A stretch of 64,000 bases of DNA from Paractinoplanes toevensis (GTDB lineage Bacteria; Actinomycetota; Actinomycetes; Mycobacteriales; Micromonosporaceae). The notes under the pieces were generated by a model that was given only the letters and a program-made list of their open reading frames with translations, did not search any database and was not told the DNA's origin. The stretch spans positions 49,833 to 113,832 of the forward strand of contig NZ_BOQN01000062.1 of NCBI RefSeq assembly GCF_018332695.1, in the 5' to 3' direction. The translations under genes and the position numbers were made by a program. Each line of letters begins with the position of its first letter. The first letter of the stretch is position 1. Shown one piece after another: positions 26,150-34,888 of this stretch.

Positions 26150-27447
26150 AGACCGCTCCAGTCACGTAGTCGTTGACGAGTCCCGAGGCGCGACGTTACG
26201 GGCCCATCGTTGCAGCGATCGGACTTTCCAGAATCTCACGTCGCCGCCAAACGGCCGGAATCGACTTCAGGACGATGATGTTTGCGCGGTGAGCATGCCG
26301 TGTCGACCGTGTGGGTAGAGCAGGGACGGCATAACCTGTCCCTTGCCGAGGCGTAGACGTCAGACACGCAGGCGGATCTCAAGGGCACTCGCGTCGGCGC
26401 AGGTGCAAAAGCGTCACCTTTCGCCATACCTGTCCACTACTCGGGCCTCGCAGTCCACCCCTGCCGAGGGACAGGCCGCGATCGCGGCGCCCTTCCCGAC
26501 CATGCCTTGATCGCGCGGAGCAGGAGCTGCCGATATCTGGGAGCCTGCATGTTGCGATCGACACGACCATCGGCGGTTCATAGCCTGCCGCACGACTCGT
26601 AGCCAGCAACCCGAGCGACACCATCGTCTACCGAACCTGCGGTATCGATTGGACGCTAACCAACGTGCAGGCCGTGGGAGACGGCATTACCGGCGCCCCG
26701 GGGTAACCAGCGCGTACCGCGAGCCCCGCGACGGCAACGAACATCCCGGCCCTTTTGCGACGTTGCTTCGGCCGCTGACCACCCGAGGACGCCGGCTCAC
26801 GCCCACCGCCTGTTACGGGGCATTCGTTTAGCACGCAACTCGCTCGTTCCGGTTTGGGCAGGCCAGACCGACGTGCATCCAGTTGCCAGAGAGATGTCAT
26901 TGAACGCACGTAGCTTTGCAGCCGGCGGTGTGTTCACTGACGTACTGACAACATTTCAACGAAGCCAAGGCGTGTACATGTCATACCATCCGATACCGTG
27001 CTCGACCATTACATCGGCGTGGCCGACAGAGCGGTAGTCGACCACTTCCCGATAGCCGTATAGGTGAAAATTCACCCACGGCAGTGGTCGACTTTGGGGT
27101 CGAGCAGAAGGAGTCTCATGTCCTTATTTGGAACTTCTACTGCCGATTCCTCGATCAGTTCGCGCAGTCCCGCCACTTGTGGCATACCAGCGTGAACACG
27201 GAGGGCACAGTGCGTGCAACCCTGGGTGCAGCTCAGCGTGCAGTCATTGGCGGCGCCAGTGTGGTATTCGGCGTCAAGGCAGCTCTTCTCGACACCAATG
27301 ATCGGACTATGTAGCTCGAGAACGAGTTTCACTGTGGCACCGGCGATCTGATGTTCGTGCGCTTGCGTCGAGTGACACCGCCAGGCCGACGCGCGCATAC
27401 GGTCGAGCCCGGGTTATCTAAAGTTTCAATCACAGAAGGAGATATCA
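26150..27447. other. Long, relatively AT-richer non-coding stretch
   Basis: No protein family is recognised in 1.3 kb. It contains the nested inverted repeats at 27036-27093 and, at 27118, an ATG behind a perfect AAGGAG ribosome site that opens a frame of only 25 codons rich in Ser and Thr with one Cys. Overlapping frames on the minus strand are Cys-rich. The stretch shares the lower GC content of the genes on either side, so it probably arrived with them. Confidence 0.4.
27036..27093. repeat. Inverted repeats upstream of a short ORF
   Basis: Outer arms AGTCGACCACT (27036-27046) and AGTGGTCGACT (27083-27093) pair perfectly over 11 bp. Between them GGTGAA-AA-TTCACC (27063-27076) is a second palindrome, not centred on the first. 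A ribosome site and ATG follow at 27108-27120. This could be an operator or a structured leader. Confidence 0.6.
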
Positions 27448-27837
27448 GTGCTGGCAGCTGACAGCAAGGCCGTGGTTTTGCAGTACGCAGGAGTAATGGC
27501 TGAGCGCCGCTTCGACGAGCTGTACAAATACATGCCGGAGAAGGTCCACTTCAACGACGTTGAGATTTCACGTGACCGCTTCGTGACGCAGTTCAGTGAG
27601 CAGCTCGCGGGTTTTCCTGACTGGACCTTCGAGCCATTGCATATCGTCACAGAGGGCGAATTTGTCGTTGCGCATCTGCGTTCGACCGGAACACACAAAG
27701 GCCGTTTCATGGGGATCGAGCCGACCGGCAAGTCGATCGCCGTGACGGAGTTCTCGATGTACCGTGTGGTTGACGAGAAGATCGTTGCAGTGTGGGTTCT
27801 TTTTGACGCCCTCTCTCTTACTCAGCAGCTGGCTTGA
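27448..27837 (+). CDS. SnoaL-like / ester cyclase-like protein
   Basis: The 129-residue protein starts at GTG 27448 with AAGGAGAT upstream. It has the SnoaL-type pattern: VMAERRFDELYKYMPEKVHFNDVEISRDRFVTQFSEQLAGFPDWTFEPLHIVTEGEFVVAHLRSTGTHKG, then GIEPTGKSIAVTEFSMYRVVDEKIVAVWVLFD. Members include polyketide cyclases and small isomerases; no activity can be assigned. Base composition is visibly lower in GC than most of the window, like the FMN reductase gene at 25574, which suggests both belong to one acquired stretch. No regulon palindrome is present. Confidence 0.82.
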   Translation: MLAADSKAVVLQYAGVMAERRFDELYKYMPEKVHFNDVEISRDRFVTQFSEQLAGFPDWTFEPLHIVTEGEFVVAHLRSTGTHKGRFMGIEPTGKSIAVTEFSMYRVVDEKIVAVWVLFDALSLTQQLA

Positions 27838-28004
27838 GCCAAAGAGGTCGCTACCGTTTAGCGGCACTCGGCCAACGCTGGCTCGCTCTGGCCTTTCCAC
27901 GCCATGCTCCGCGAGATATGGGCAGATTCCTAAGTGATTGTGGAGAGCTTCTCGCGTAGGCGCCGTGGCGCCGTGACCGAGACGGTCGGGTCGGGCGGGG
28001 TGTC

Positions 28005-28354
28005 GCGGTGTCATCGCGCCGCGGCTACCCGCCTGACCTGAGTGACGCCCAGCGCGGCCTGGTCAACGACCTGCCTGAGCCGAATGGCCGGCCGGAGCAA
28101 CGTCGAGTTCGTGCGAAACCCGCCGATCAGCGCCGCTTCGCGGTACAGCCGCAGCTCCCGGTCGTGGACAGGCCGCGGGGCATGGCCGACCGCCGACCAC
28201 GCCGGGCGTGACTACGAACGCCAGCCGGAGGTCGCCGAGGCCCTGATCCGCTGGCCGTTATCGCCAAATCGCCCGGCGGATCACCCTCGGAAAGTTGCTG
28301 GGTCCCAGCACCGTTGTACCTCCACGTGGCCCTGACCTAATCTTCCATACTCAC
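28005..28354 (+). mobile_element. Remnant of an IS5-family transposase
   Basis: The N-terminal piece YPPDLSDAQRGLVNDLPEPNGRPE resembles the start of IS5-type transposases (YPxDLTDAQWxLVEPLLPP). After frameshifts the 3' end reads RDYERQPEVAEALIRW and then QIARRITLGKLL in another frame, the conserved C-terminal end (RDYER....EALI......RRL). The middle, with the catalytic DDE residues, is missing. The element is dead. No terminal inverted repeats could be assigned. Confidence 0.72.
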
Positions 28355-28649
28355 TGATAACCGATCCACCGATGTAGCCGTGTGCAATGACTTCCGTGGT
28401 GCTGCGACAAGAGGGACGGCAAGCCCCGATGAATGCGGGTAATGGCCACGCAGCAGAGGGCGCTGGGCACCACCGTCTATGAGCCCCTGCAGTAACTTCT
28501 CCACCGTTCGGCCGTATTGGGCCGGCTCCCCGTTGAGACCGACAGGTTCCGGCTTTCGCAGAGCCGCAGCGAATCTCGACCGACAAGGCTCCGCCGGTGG
28601 TTGAGGCCGTCCCGCAGTGATCGACTGGGACGGCTCTTGGACATGAGCT
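28355..28649. other. Short unassigned stretch between transposase and SDR remnants
   Basis: Minus-strand frames have partly protein-like composition (YGRTVEKLLQGLIDGGAQRPLL) but no recognised family. It may be the decayed tail of the SDR remnant or another dead gene. Confidence 0.3.
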
Positions 28650-29320
28650 CCCCTGTGAGCAGCAGGTGGTGCAGGAACCGGCTCAAGCCCGGGCATGCTG
28701 AGGACGCGTGGTGTGCACCAAGCTCCGCCACTCCACGTCCGCCGGTTCCCTCCGGCCGCGTATTCGTCAGCGTGTACGTCAGCGCCGCGATCGGCCGCCA
28801 GACGGCGTGCTCGGTCAGGTACGGCAGGTCGACGAGCGGGTCTAGTTAGAAGGCGGCCAATGCCTCGCCCCCGGTGACGAGCATCACCGGGCTTGCGTGT
28901 ACGGCCCGGCGCCACGCTCATCACGACGATGTGGTCCTTGCTCAGCGCGACGCAGGGCAGCGCAGTCAACGCATCCGTGAAGGTCTGAGTCGGGCGCCGA
29001 GCAAACTTCGCGTGGCGCTCGGGTTTGCCGCCATGCGCGAGGTCCAGGCTGTCGAGTGCAGTCGGCGGACAGGGCGTTCGTTGCGCCGACATGCACGAGA
29101 GCCCTGGCCCGGCCCGACCTCTTCAGGACTTCAGCGGCCGCCCGCACCTACTTCTTCCGTGCCTAGGTCACAGCGGGCGGCATCGTTGCGATCCAGGACA
29201 ACGACTCGATAACCGAGGTCGACGAGTTCCCCGCCAACCGCACCAGTGGGGCAGGTGCCGACCCCAGTCCGGGCAGCGGCGCTGTGACATGTGCTCGCCA
29301 CAGGCCCAGCTGGTGCCCTA
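28650..29320 (-). pseudogene. Decayed short-chain dehydrogenase, paralogue of the SDR at 6916
   Basis: Pieces in successive minus-strand frames match the intact SDR in order. TGAVGGELVDLGYRVVVLDR and ARCDLGTEE match IGGAIVRELADRGHRVVVVDR and DISCDLGSE; AAAEVLKRSGRARALVHVGA matches AAAEILAEYGRVDVLVHAAA; then LDSLDL and HIVVMSVAPGRTRKP follow in another frame. Stops and frame changes are frequent and the YxxxK region is not recoverable. The left boundary is approximate. Confidence 0.72.
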
Positions 29321-29545
29321 TCCCGCGAATGGCCGGTTGCCGACGGGGCGGAGCGCACGGCAGAGTGCGCCGGGAGACCGCGGACAAACTGGTCGGATCG
29401 AACAAATCGCTGGCCCCGCGGATGAAGAGGGGTAAGTTCGGTCACCTGTTCGCACACTAACCAGTTGTGGGGAAGCCCGTCGATGGTCGCGGCGATCTCG
29501 CCCCTATTACGGACAGTGATGCAGTCATAACAGACGATACGGCAT

Positions 29546-29561
29546 CTTCTTGACAAAGCAA
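29546..29561. promoter_or_regulatory. Weak candidate regulon palindrome
   Basis: CTTCTTGACAAAGCAA matches the 12 arm positions of the consensus at 10. It lies between the dead SDR (minus) and the SARP-STAND gene (plus), the place where a shared operator would be expected. It could be a decayed site or chance. Confidence 0.35.
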
Positions 29562-29568
29562 CTAGAGC

Positions 29569-29584
29569 GAATGAAGATTCATTC
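29569..29584. promoter_or_regulatory. Symmetric TetR-type element GAATGAA-GA-TTCATTC
   Basis: Perfect 7-bp arms flank a 2-bp centre. It is directly downstream of a TTGACA-like -35 element (29550-29555) and 250 bp upstream of the SARP-STAND start. A 13/16 match lies at the TetR gene start at 5978-5993, suggesting that TetR protein as the binder. Confidence 0.6.
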
Positions 29585-29833
29585 ATGCTCGTTTGCCGTC
29601 CCACCATGACGCCATCGTCAGCAGACGATGGTCGCTCGCTGCTCCTCGGTGCGCACCGAGTGTCGGCAGTTCGATGTCGGAGCGACCAAGTATGCGGCGT
29701 ACCACGAACTGCTCTGGCCGAGTTCGAAGGTGATGGCGATCGAGCAAGCGGTCGCTCCGCTGCTGCGCGTTTCGAAACGTTGATCGCGTCGAACCGGCGA
29801 GACGACGACGGATCGACAAACATCTGAAAGGCG

Positions 29834-32773
29834 ATGATGAGCGAGTCCGTCCTGACCGCCACGCGATCACGGGAGGCCGGATCGCCGGACGTGCGCTTCC
29901 AGATACTGGGGCCCGTTCGCCTGTGGCGCGACAACCAAGAACTAGACGTAACGGCCCCACAGCGACGCGTGCTGCTTGCATTCCTGCTGGCCCGAGCGCA
30001 GCGCTCGGTAACCCCGGGCGAACTCATCGAGCTGCTCTGGGGACCCAGTGCGCCTGCGCATGCGATTAACAGTCTGCACCGCCATATCGGCGGTCTACGG
30101 CGTCAACTCGAGCCTGGCCTGCCGAGTAGGGCGGGTGGCCGGTGGCTGACCCTACGTGGGGGTGCCTACCGCATGGCCGTCGACGAAGGCTCTCTGGACC
30201 TGTTGCGATTTCGTCGATTGGTCACGCAGGCGCGGCAAGAGGAACCCGGACAAGCTCTCAGCCTTTATGCTGAGGCGCTTGGCCTGTGGCATGGCCCGGT
30301 TGCTGCCAACCTCGACCCAGGTAGCCGCGATCACCCCGTGTTCGGAACCATCGAGCGAGAACATGCTGCTGCGGTAGAGGGCTTCGCGCGGACCGCTCTG
30401 CACCATGGCGAGGTGTCGATGGCTCTGCCGATGCTGGTCGAGGCCGCAGAACGTCACCCCCTCGACGAGGCAGTACAGGCCCAGCTGCTGATCCTGCTGG
30501 CCGCCTCGGGAAAGCAGGCCGAAGCGGTCAGCCGATATGAACAGATTCGGCGTAGGCTTGCCGACGAACTGGGGGTCGACCCGGGAAACGCTCTACGCAC
30601 CGCTTACGAGCAGGTCCTCCGACAGGAATTCCTTATCCCGGCCGAGGGCGCAACGGCGCCGGCGACCCAAACAGCCCAGAACATCACCGATACGCCGCGC
30701 CGCGAAGCGGTTTCCGCACCGAGCCGCCCTGCACAACTACCACTTGACCAGCGCATATTCGCACCCAGACCAGAAGTAGTCAGTCAAGTACATACGCTGG
30801 TACAGGACGCGGTAACCTCAGGTCCGGCATCGGTAGTCGTGGTCCTAGAAGGCATGCCAGGCATCGGAAAGACGACGACGGCAATCCACCTCGCGCATAA
30901 GCTGATTGATCAATACCCCGACGGGCAGCTCTACATCAATCTGCATGGCTTTGACGAGAATGACGCGGCACTCACAGCCGAGGAAGCTCTGCAGAACCTG
31001 ATCATGGGCCTCGGCGTGGATCAGGGGAGCATACCCGCGGGCCGACAGGCCATGGCGGGGATGTATCGCACACTGCTCAGCGGGCGCAAGGTGCTGGTGG
31101 TCCTGGACAACGCGCGTGACATCGACCAAGTCAGCGACCTCCTTCCGGGGGCCGCGGGGTGCCTGACACTGGTGACCAGCCGACGACGGCTTACCTGGTT
31201 GCGGGCGACCGCCGGCGCCCACGTGATCTCGCTCGATCTGCCAGACCGCCAACAGGCCCGCTCATATCTAGCGCCGTACATCGGCCACGATCGCATCGCA
31301 GATGATTCCCATGTGATAGACGCGATCATCGATCAGTGCGGCCGGTTACCGCTGGCATTAGCAATTGTCGGGGTCCGCGCCGCTTCGTACCCCACACTGT
31401 CGATGAATGAGCTTCTCGCCGATCTCAGCGCCGCCCCCGAGCGGCTCGACGCATGGCAATCCGATGGCGTGCCCGGCGGTGTCCGCGCCATATTCGCCAC
31501 CTCCTACCGCCAACTGTCGGCAGCTGCGGCGCGGATGTTCCGGTTGTTGTCCTTGCACCCAGGTGCGGACCTGACAGGCCCGATAGCCGCCAGTCTCGCA
31601 GCAGTCCCGACTCGCGTTGCGCACGCCGCGATGCAGGAGATACAACAAGTCGGCTTGATGCGCGAGGACCGCCCGGGGCGATTCTCCTGGCATAATCTTG
31701 TCCGGTCCTACGCAGGGGAGCTACGCGACGAACTCGAACCTAGCCTGGAACAACAACGTGCCATGGAGCGGCTGCTCCTGCACTATTGGCACACCGCGTC
31801 GAAAGCTCCCCGGCGGCATGAACCCTCTCTCGAAGCGCCACCGTGGAGTCCAGAATCCCCCGGGGTGACCCAACAAGTATTCCCAGACGCCGAGGCAGCG
31901 CTGTCCTGGTTCGAAAGCGAGCAGCACACCTATCACTCGATGATCCGCTACGCCGCAGAACACCAGTATGCCGAGATAGCATGGCGCCTCGCCTACGCGT
32001 TGCGCCCTTATCAACAGCTGCGAGCGCGATGGCAGGATTGGCTGGACCTGGCAACGGTTGTCCTCCAAGCAGTGCAACATGCAGATAACGCACAGGGCGC
32101 CGCCTACACCCACCACAGCATCGCCGGAGCGCTCTACTGGCATGCTCGGTTCGACGAGGCTCTCGAGCACCTGGACAGCGCGGGCAGGCTGTTCGAACAA
32201 CTCGGCCTTGCCCGCGCCACGGCACACCTGCCCCTGAGCACGGCACAGGTACTGGTTGAGACGGGGCGTCTGCCCGAAGCATACGAACATGCTCATCGAG
32301 CCCAGCGGCTGCTACGCGCGCAGGGCGACGAGCGAGGCGAAGCCAAGGCCTGGTATTTCATCGCCGTCACGCACATCGGGGAAGGCTCCGTCGAGGATGC
32401 GCGTGAACCGCTCGAGTCCGCGATCAAGGGGTCTCGACGCGCGGGAGACCCAGTCGGGGAGGGGGCGGCGCTGTCACTCCTGGGCGACACTCTCAAGCAG
32501 GCCGGCAACTACGAACAGGCACTACGGAACTACGAGAGGAGTTTGGACCTGCAACGCGAAGCCGGGCACGTGGTCAACCTCAGTGACGGTTACCTGAGCC
32601 TCGCCGAGTGTCATCTGGCCCTGGGCGATGAGGAGGCGGCCGAAGACCTGTGTGCCCGGGCTTTGACGTTGGTCCCCGCGTTGGCCCTTGCCAACAGCCC
32701 AGCCGGAATTCATATGCGTGCACTGATGGAACAGGGACGACTACCGCTGGTGCACGGCGGAACCGGTGAGTGA
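29834..32773 (+). CDS. SARP-family STAND regulator (AfsR-like: BTAD + NB-ARC + TPR)
   Basis: The 979-residue protein has three parts. Residues about 18-265 form the SARP DNA-binding and BTAD domains (FQILGPVRLWRDNQELDV, QRRVLLAFLLARAQRSVTPGELIELLWG, then the ALGLWHGP region). Residues about 300-640 form an NB-ARC ATPase with Walker A GMPGIGKTTT near residue 340, Walker B KVLVVLDNARD near 422 and a GLPLA-type RLPLALAIVG motif. The rest is TPR-like repeats. Such proteins activate transcription of secondary-metabolite or other clusters. Start ATG 29834; ATG 29837 is equivalent. A dead paralogue lies at 8240-9115. Confidence 0.93.
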   Translation: MMSESVLTATRSREAGSPDVRFQILGPVRLWRDNQELDVTAPQRRVLLAFLLARAQRSVTPGELIELLWGPSAPAHAINSLHRHIGGLRRQLEPGLPSRAGGRWLTLRGGAYRMAVDEGSLDLLRFRRLVTQARQEEPGQALSLYAEALGLWHGPVAANLDPGSRDHPVFGTIEREHAAAVEGFARTALHHGEVSMALPMLVEAAERHPLDEAVQAQLLILLAASGKQAEAVSRYEQIRRRLADELGVDPGNALRTAYEQVLRQEFLIPAEGATAPATQTAQNITDTPRREAVSAPSRPAQLPLDQRIFAPRPEVVSQVHTLVQDAVTSGPASVVVVLEGMPGIGKTTTAIHLAHKLIDQYPDGQLYINLHGFDENDAALTAEEALQNLIMGLGVDQGSIPAGRQAMAGMYRTLLSGRKVLVVLDNARDIDQVSDLLPGAAGCLTLVTSRRRLTWLRATAGAHVISLDLPDRQQARSYLAPYIGHDRIADDSHVIDAIIDQCGRLPLALAIVGVRAASYPTLSMNELLADLSAAPERLDAWQSDGVPGGVRAIFATSYRQLSAAAARMFRLLSLHPGADLTGPIAASLAAVPTRVAHAAMQEIQQVGLMREDRPGRFSWHNLVRSYAGELRDELEPSLEQQRAMERLLLHYWHTASKAPRRHEPSLEAPPWSPESPGVTQQVFPDAEAALSWFESEQHTYHSMIRYAAEHQYAEIAWRLAYALRPYQQLRARWQDWLDLATVVLQAVQHADNAQGAAYTHHSIAGALYWHARFDEALEHLDSAGRLFEQLGLARATAHLPLSTAQVLVETGRLPEAYEHAHRAQRLLRAQGDERGEAKAWYFIAVTHIGEGSVEDAREPLESAIKGSRRAGDPVGEGAALSLLGDTLKQAGNYEQALRNYERSLDLQREAGHVVNLSDGYLSLAECHLALGDEEAAEDLCARALTLVPALALANSPAGIHMRALMEQGRLPLVHGGTGE

Positions 32774-33128
32774 GTCCCGCCTACGGCTTCTGAGCTGCGA
32801 TGTGCATTGAGGTGACCGTCCATCGACGCCCAGATTTCCATGGAGCTTCCCCGTTACCCAGGGCGAGTGCGCTGGAACTGGCGGCACGTTAACGCAGGGA
32901 ACATGCGTGAACGCGACCGACACCACAACTTGGCGGCGCACCCCAATTGCGCCCCCTCCGATTAAACGGTCCATCCGGTCGGCCTCCGCAACGACACGGG
33001 TTCGAACCAAAGGGCCTGTCCAGCCGGAGTTCACCGCAGTATCAGATCGAGACCGTGACTCTCACCATATGCTTGCTCACGCAAGTAAATGTTAGTCTCG
33101 GCTCATGACGCCTACGGAGGAGGCAGCA
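32774..33128. other. Intergenic with regulon palindrome 9
   Basis: Apart from the operator at 33073-33088 and the ribosome site of the following small ORF, nothing is recognised. Confidence 0.4.
33073..33088. promoter_or_regulatory. Regulon palindrome, site 9
   Basis: TTGCTCACGCAAGTAA has one arm mismatch on each side relative to the consensus. It precedes a strong GGAGGAGG ribosome site and the small ORF starting at 33129. Confidence 0.7.
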
Positions 33129-33311
33129 ATGACCACTGCCCCGGTCGCCTATCGACCCCGCCATGCCGCCAACGAGCGCTGGCCTCGCATCAGTACCACC
33201 CCGTACCGGCCACGACGTCTCGCGGGATATGTGGCTACAACACAGACCGACACTCGCACGTCGCCCACGACCGAGCCGAACGGGACGAGCGATACAGCCG
33301 AGCACGAATAG
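33129..33311 (+). CDS. Small ORF behind a regulon operator (60 aa), possibly a gene remnant
   Basis: ATG 33129 follows a perfect GGAGGAGG ribosome site, and the regulon palindrome is 41 bp upstream, so the expression signals are those of a real gene. The 60-residue product is rich in Arg, Pro and Thr (APVAYRPRHAANERWPRI) with no recognised domain. Either it is a small regulon protein or, more likely given the nearby decay, the start of a gene broken soon after its N-terminus. Confidence 0.4.
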   Translation: MTTAPVAYRPRHAANERWPRISTTPYRPRRLAGYVATTQTDTRTSPTTEPNGTSDTAEHE

Positions 33312-33789
33312 TCACCGCGGCGCGCACAACTACCCTGCTCCGCCACATCCGCGCCCTGCCAATCGGCTGCACCCCATCCTCGGCTGGCAGAGATCAGTGG
33401 CCGGCGAAACTCCCAAGCAGGAGCAGCCCCGGCGACTTCGCTAAGCCGGAGCCGACGATACGGCGGGAAGGCCCGCCCCCTGCGACGCGGCGCAGTCGGT
33501 GTGGGCGGGCTCCACAACGGCAGACCCGCATGATGGGAGGCCTAGGACTGTTGCCAGAACGGGCGACTGGTGTCGAATCTGTTCGCTATCGCCGTCAACA
33601 AGGCTGCGCACACGGCGCAGTCTGCGGCGGCCGGGCGTCGCGGGTGATTCCGTACCGGGCGGGAACCGAGCCCGGCACAAAGCGGTCGGGTCGTCGGCGA
33701 CGCTGCCGAGCTTGACAAGAAGGCGACCGCCTGGCCGACAGACGGTCGCACGATCGACTCACGGGTAGAGAAGCAAACACGGACTGAGG
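33312..33789. other. Intergenic, no recognised gene
   Basis: Only shadow-like frames are present. This may be the remains of whatever gene began at 33129. Confidence 0.35.
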
Positions 33790-33805
33790 TTGCTCGCGCA
33801 AGCAT
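33790..33805. promoter_or_regulatory. Regulon palindrome, site 10 (MarR copy 2 own promoter)
   Basis: TTGCTCGCGCAAGCAT lies 45 bp upstream of the MarR start at 33851. Its presence in front of a MarR gene is the main reason to assign the regulon to that protein through autoregulation. Confidence 0.78.
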
Positions 33806-33850
33806 GTGATAGCCTAACGGGAGCCGACCGCATAAACCCAAGGTGTGCAG

Positions 33851-34354
33851 ATGCTGGAGTCGCCGCTCAACCCGGATGAGGAAGTCTTCTGGCGGTCTCT
33901 GCTGGTGCTTGTCGCCACGCTTCCTCGCCTCTTGGACGACGACCTCTCGCGGTCGACAGGGATCTCGCTGACGGAATACGCGACGCTCATGAACCTGTCC
34001 GAGGCCGAGAATCAGGAGCTACGGCTCACCGATCTGGCCAACGCGATCGGACTGTCGCTGAGCCGCATCAGCCGCGTCGCTGAGGACTTGCGATCACGGG
34101 GCCTGGTCAGCAAACGGCGCGCTGTGTCCGACACGCGGGGCAACATCGTCACCTTGACGCCCGCCGGCCTGGTTCGTCTGCAACAGGCTTATCCCGGACA
34201 TCTGGAAAGCGCGCGCCGCCGGGTTATGGACTGCGTCGACCCGACCTGGCTCGTCCAGTCCGGCAAGGCTCTTTCCACTATTGTCGCCAACAGCAATTCG
34301 GTGGGCGAAGCGGAGGCCATACCGGCGTCGGAGCTACGGCCGGGCCGCAGATGA
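33851..34354 (+). CDS. MarR-family transcriptional regulator, copy 2 (candidate regulon repressor)
   Basis: The 167-residue protein has the MarR fold: WRSLLVLVATLPRLLDDDLSRSTGISLTEYATLMNLSEAENQELRLTDLANAIGLSLSRISRVAEDLRSRGLVSKRRAVSDTRGNIVTLTPAGL, with the recognition helix around SLSRISR and the wing at DTRG. It is about two-thirds identical by eye to copy 1 through the DNA-binding region. ATG 33851 is preferred over GTG 33845. The regulon palindrome 45 bp upstream suggests autorepression and makes it the likely controller of the eleven sites. The ligand is unknown and no redox-sensing Cys is present. Confidence 0.92.
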   Translation: MLESPLNPDEEVFWRSLLVLVATLPRLLDDDLSRSTGISLTEYATLMNLSEAENQELRLTDLANAIGLSLSRISRVAEDLRSRGLVSKRRAVSDTRGNIVTLTPAGLVRLQQAYPGHLESARRRVMDCVDPTWLVQSGKALSTIVANSNSVGEAEAIPASELRPGRR

Positions 34355-34888
34355 GCCGGTGTCAGCCCGGTTGTGGATCGGCATCGTCGTTCTTCGCGAA
34401 TTCGTCCTTGTAGGGCTGACCACATTGAGATTGACGCAGTGCTTGCTCGCCACTCCACTAGGCTTCGACGAACCATGGCCGATGTATTCGACGGGCCGAG
34501 TGGTCGGCTGCTTCCGGACTATCGATCGCAACCGGCATGTCGGCACCTGCCGGACTGGCGGATGACATCCGGGTCCACGCGCACCGTCGTGCCTGCGTCC
34601 GGATGCCGCGGCGCCCGACCGGTTTACCCCGGCCCCGCGCGGCTGCTGGCCATCTGATGTCGCCGCGGCCAGGCCGGGAAGTCGAGGGCCCCGCTAATTC
34701 CCCCGGAATTGGTCCAGTGGCGCCGCGACGGCTTGTAGCGCCACTTGCCGGATGCTCGCCGCGGACCCGAAGCGGGCAACAGAGCCCACTTACCCATTGC
34801 GTACGTTGATGAATTTCCCCGACCCACCCGCCCGGGGAAATGTGCCTGCCGGATCTCGCCGTACCGACCGGATCGCTGCCAGGCCGGA
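34355..34888. other. Intergenic, no recognised gene
   Basis: A plus-strand frame starting inside the MarR gene (LWIGIVVLREFVLVGLTTLRLTQCLL) looks membrane-like but has no ribosome site and is not assigned. The right end approaches the dead NAD(P)-binding gene. Confidence 0.35.

Larger units (their letters stand above)
29321..29833. other. Promoter-side region of the SARP-STAND gene
   Basis: No gene is recognised. It holds the weak TTGCTT-type site at 29546-29561, a TTGACA at 29550-29555, the symmetric GAATGAA-GA-TTCATTC element at 29569-29584, and a small hairpin CCATCGTC-AGCA-GACGATGG at 29612-29631. Confidence 0.4.
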
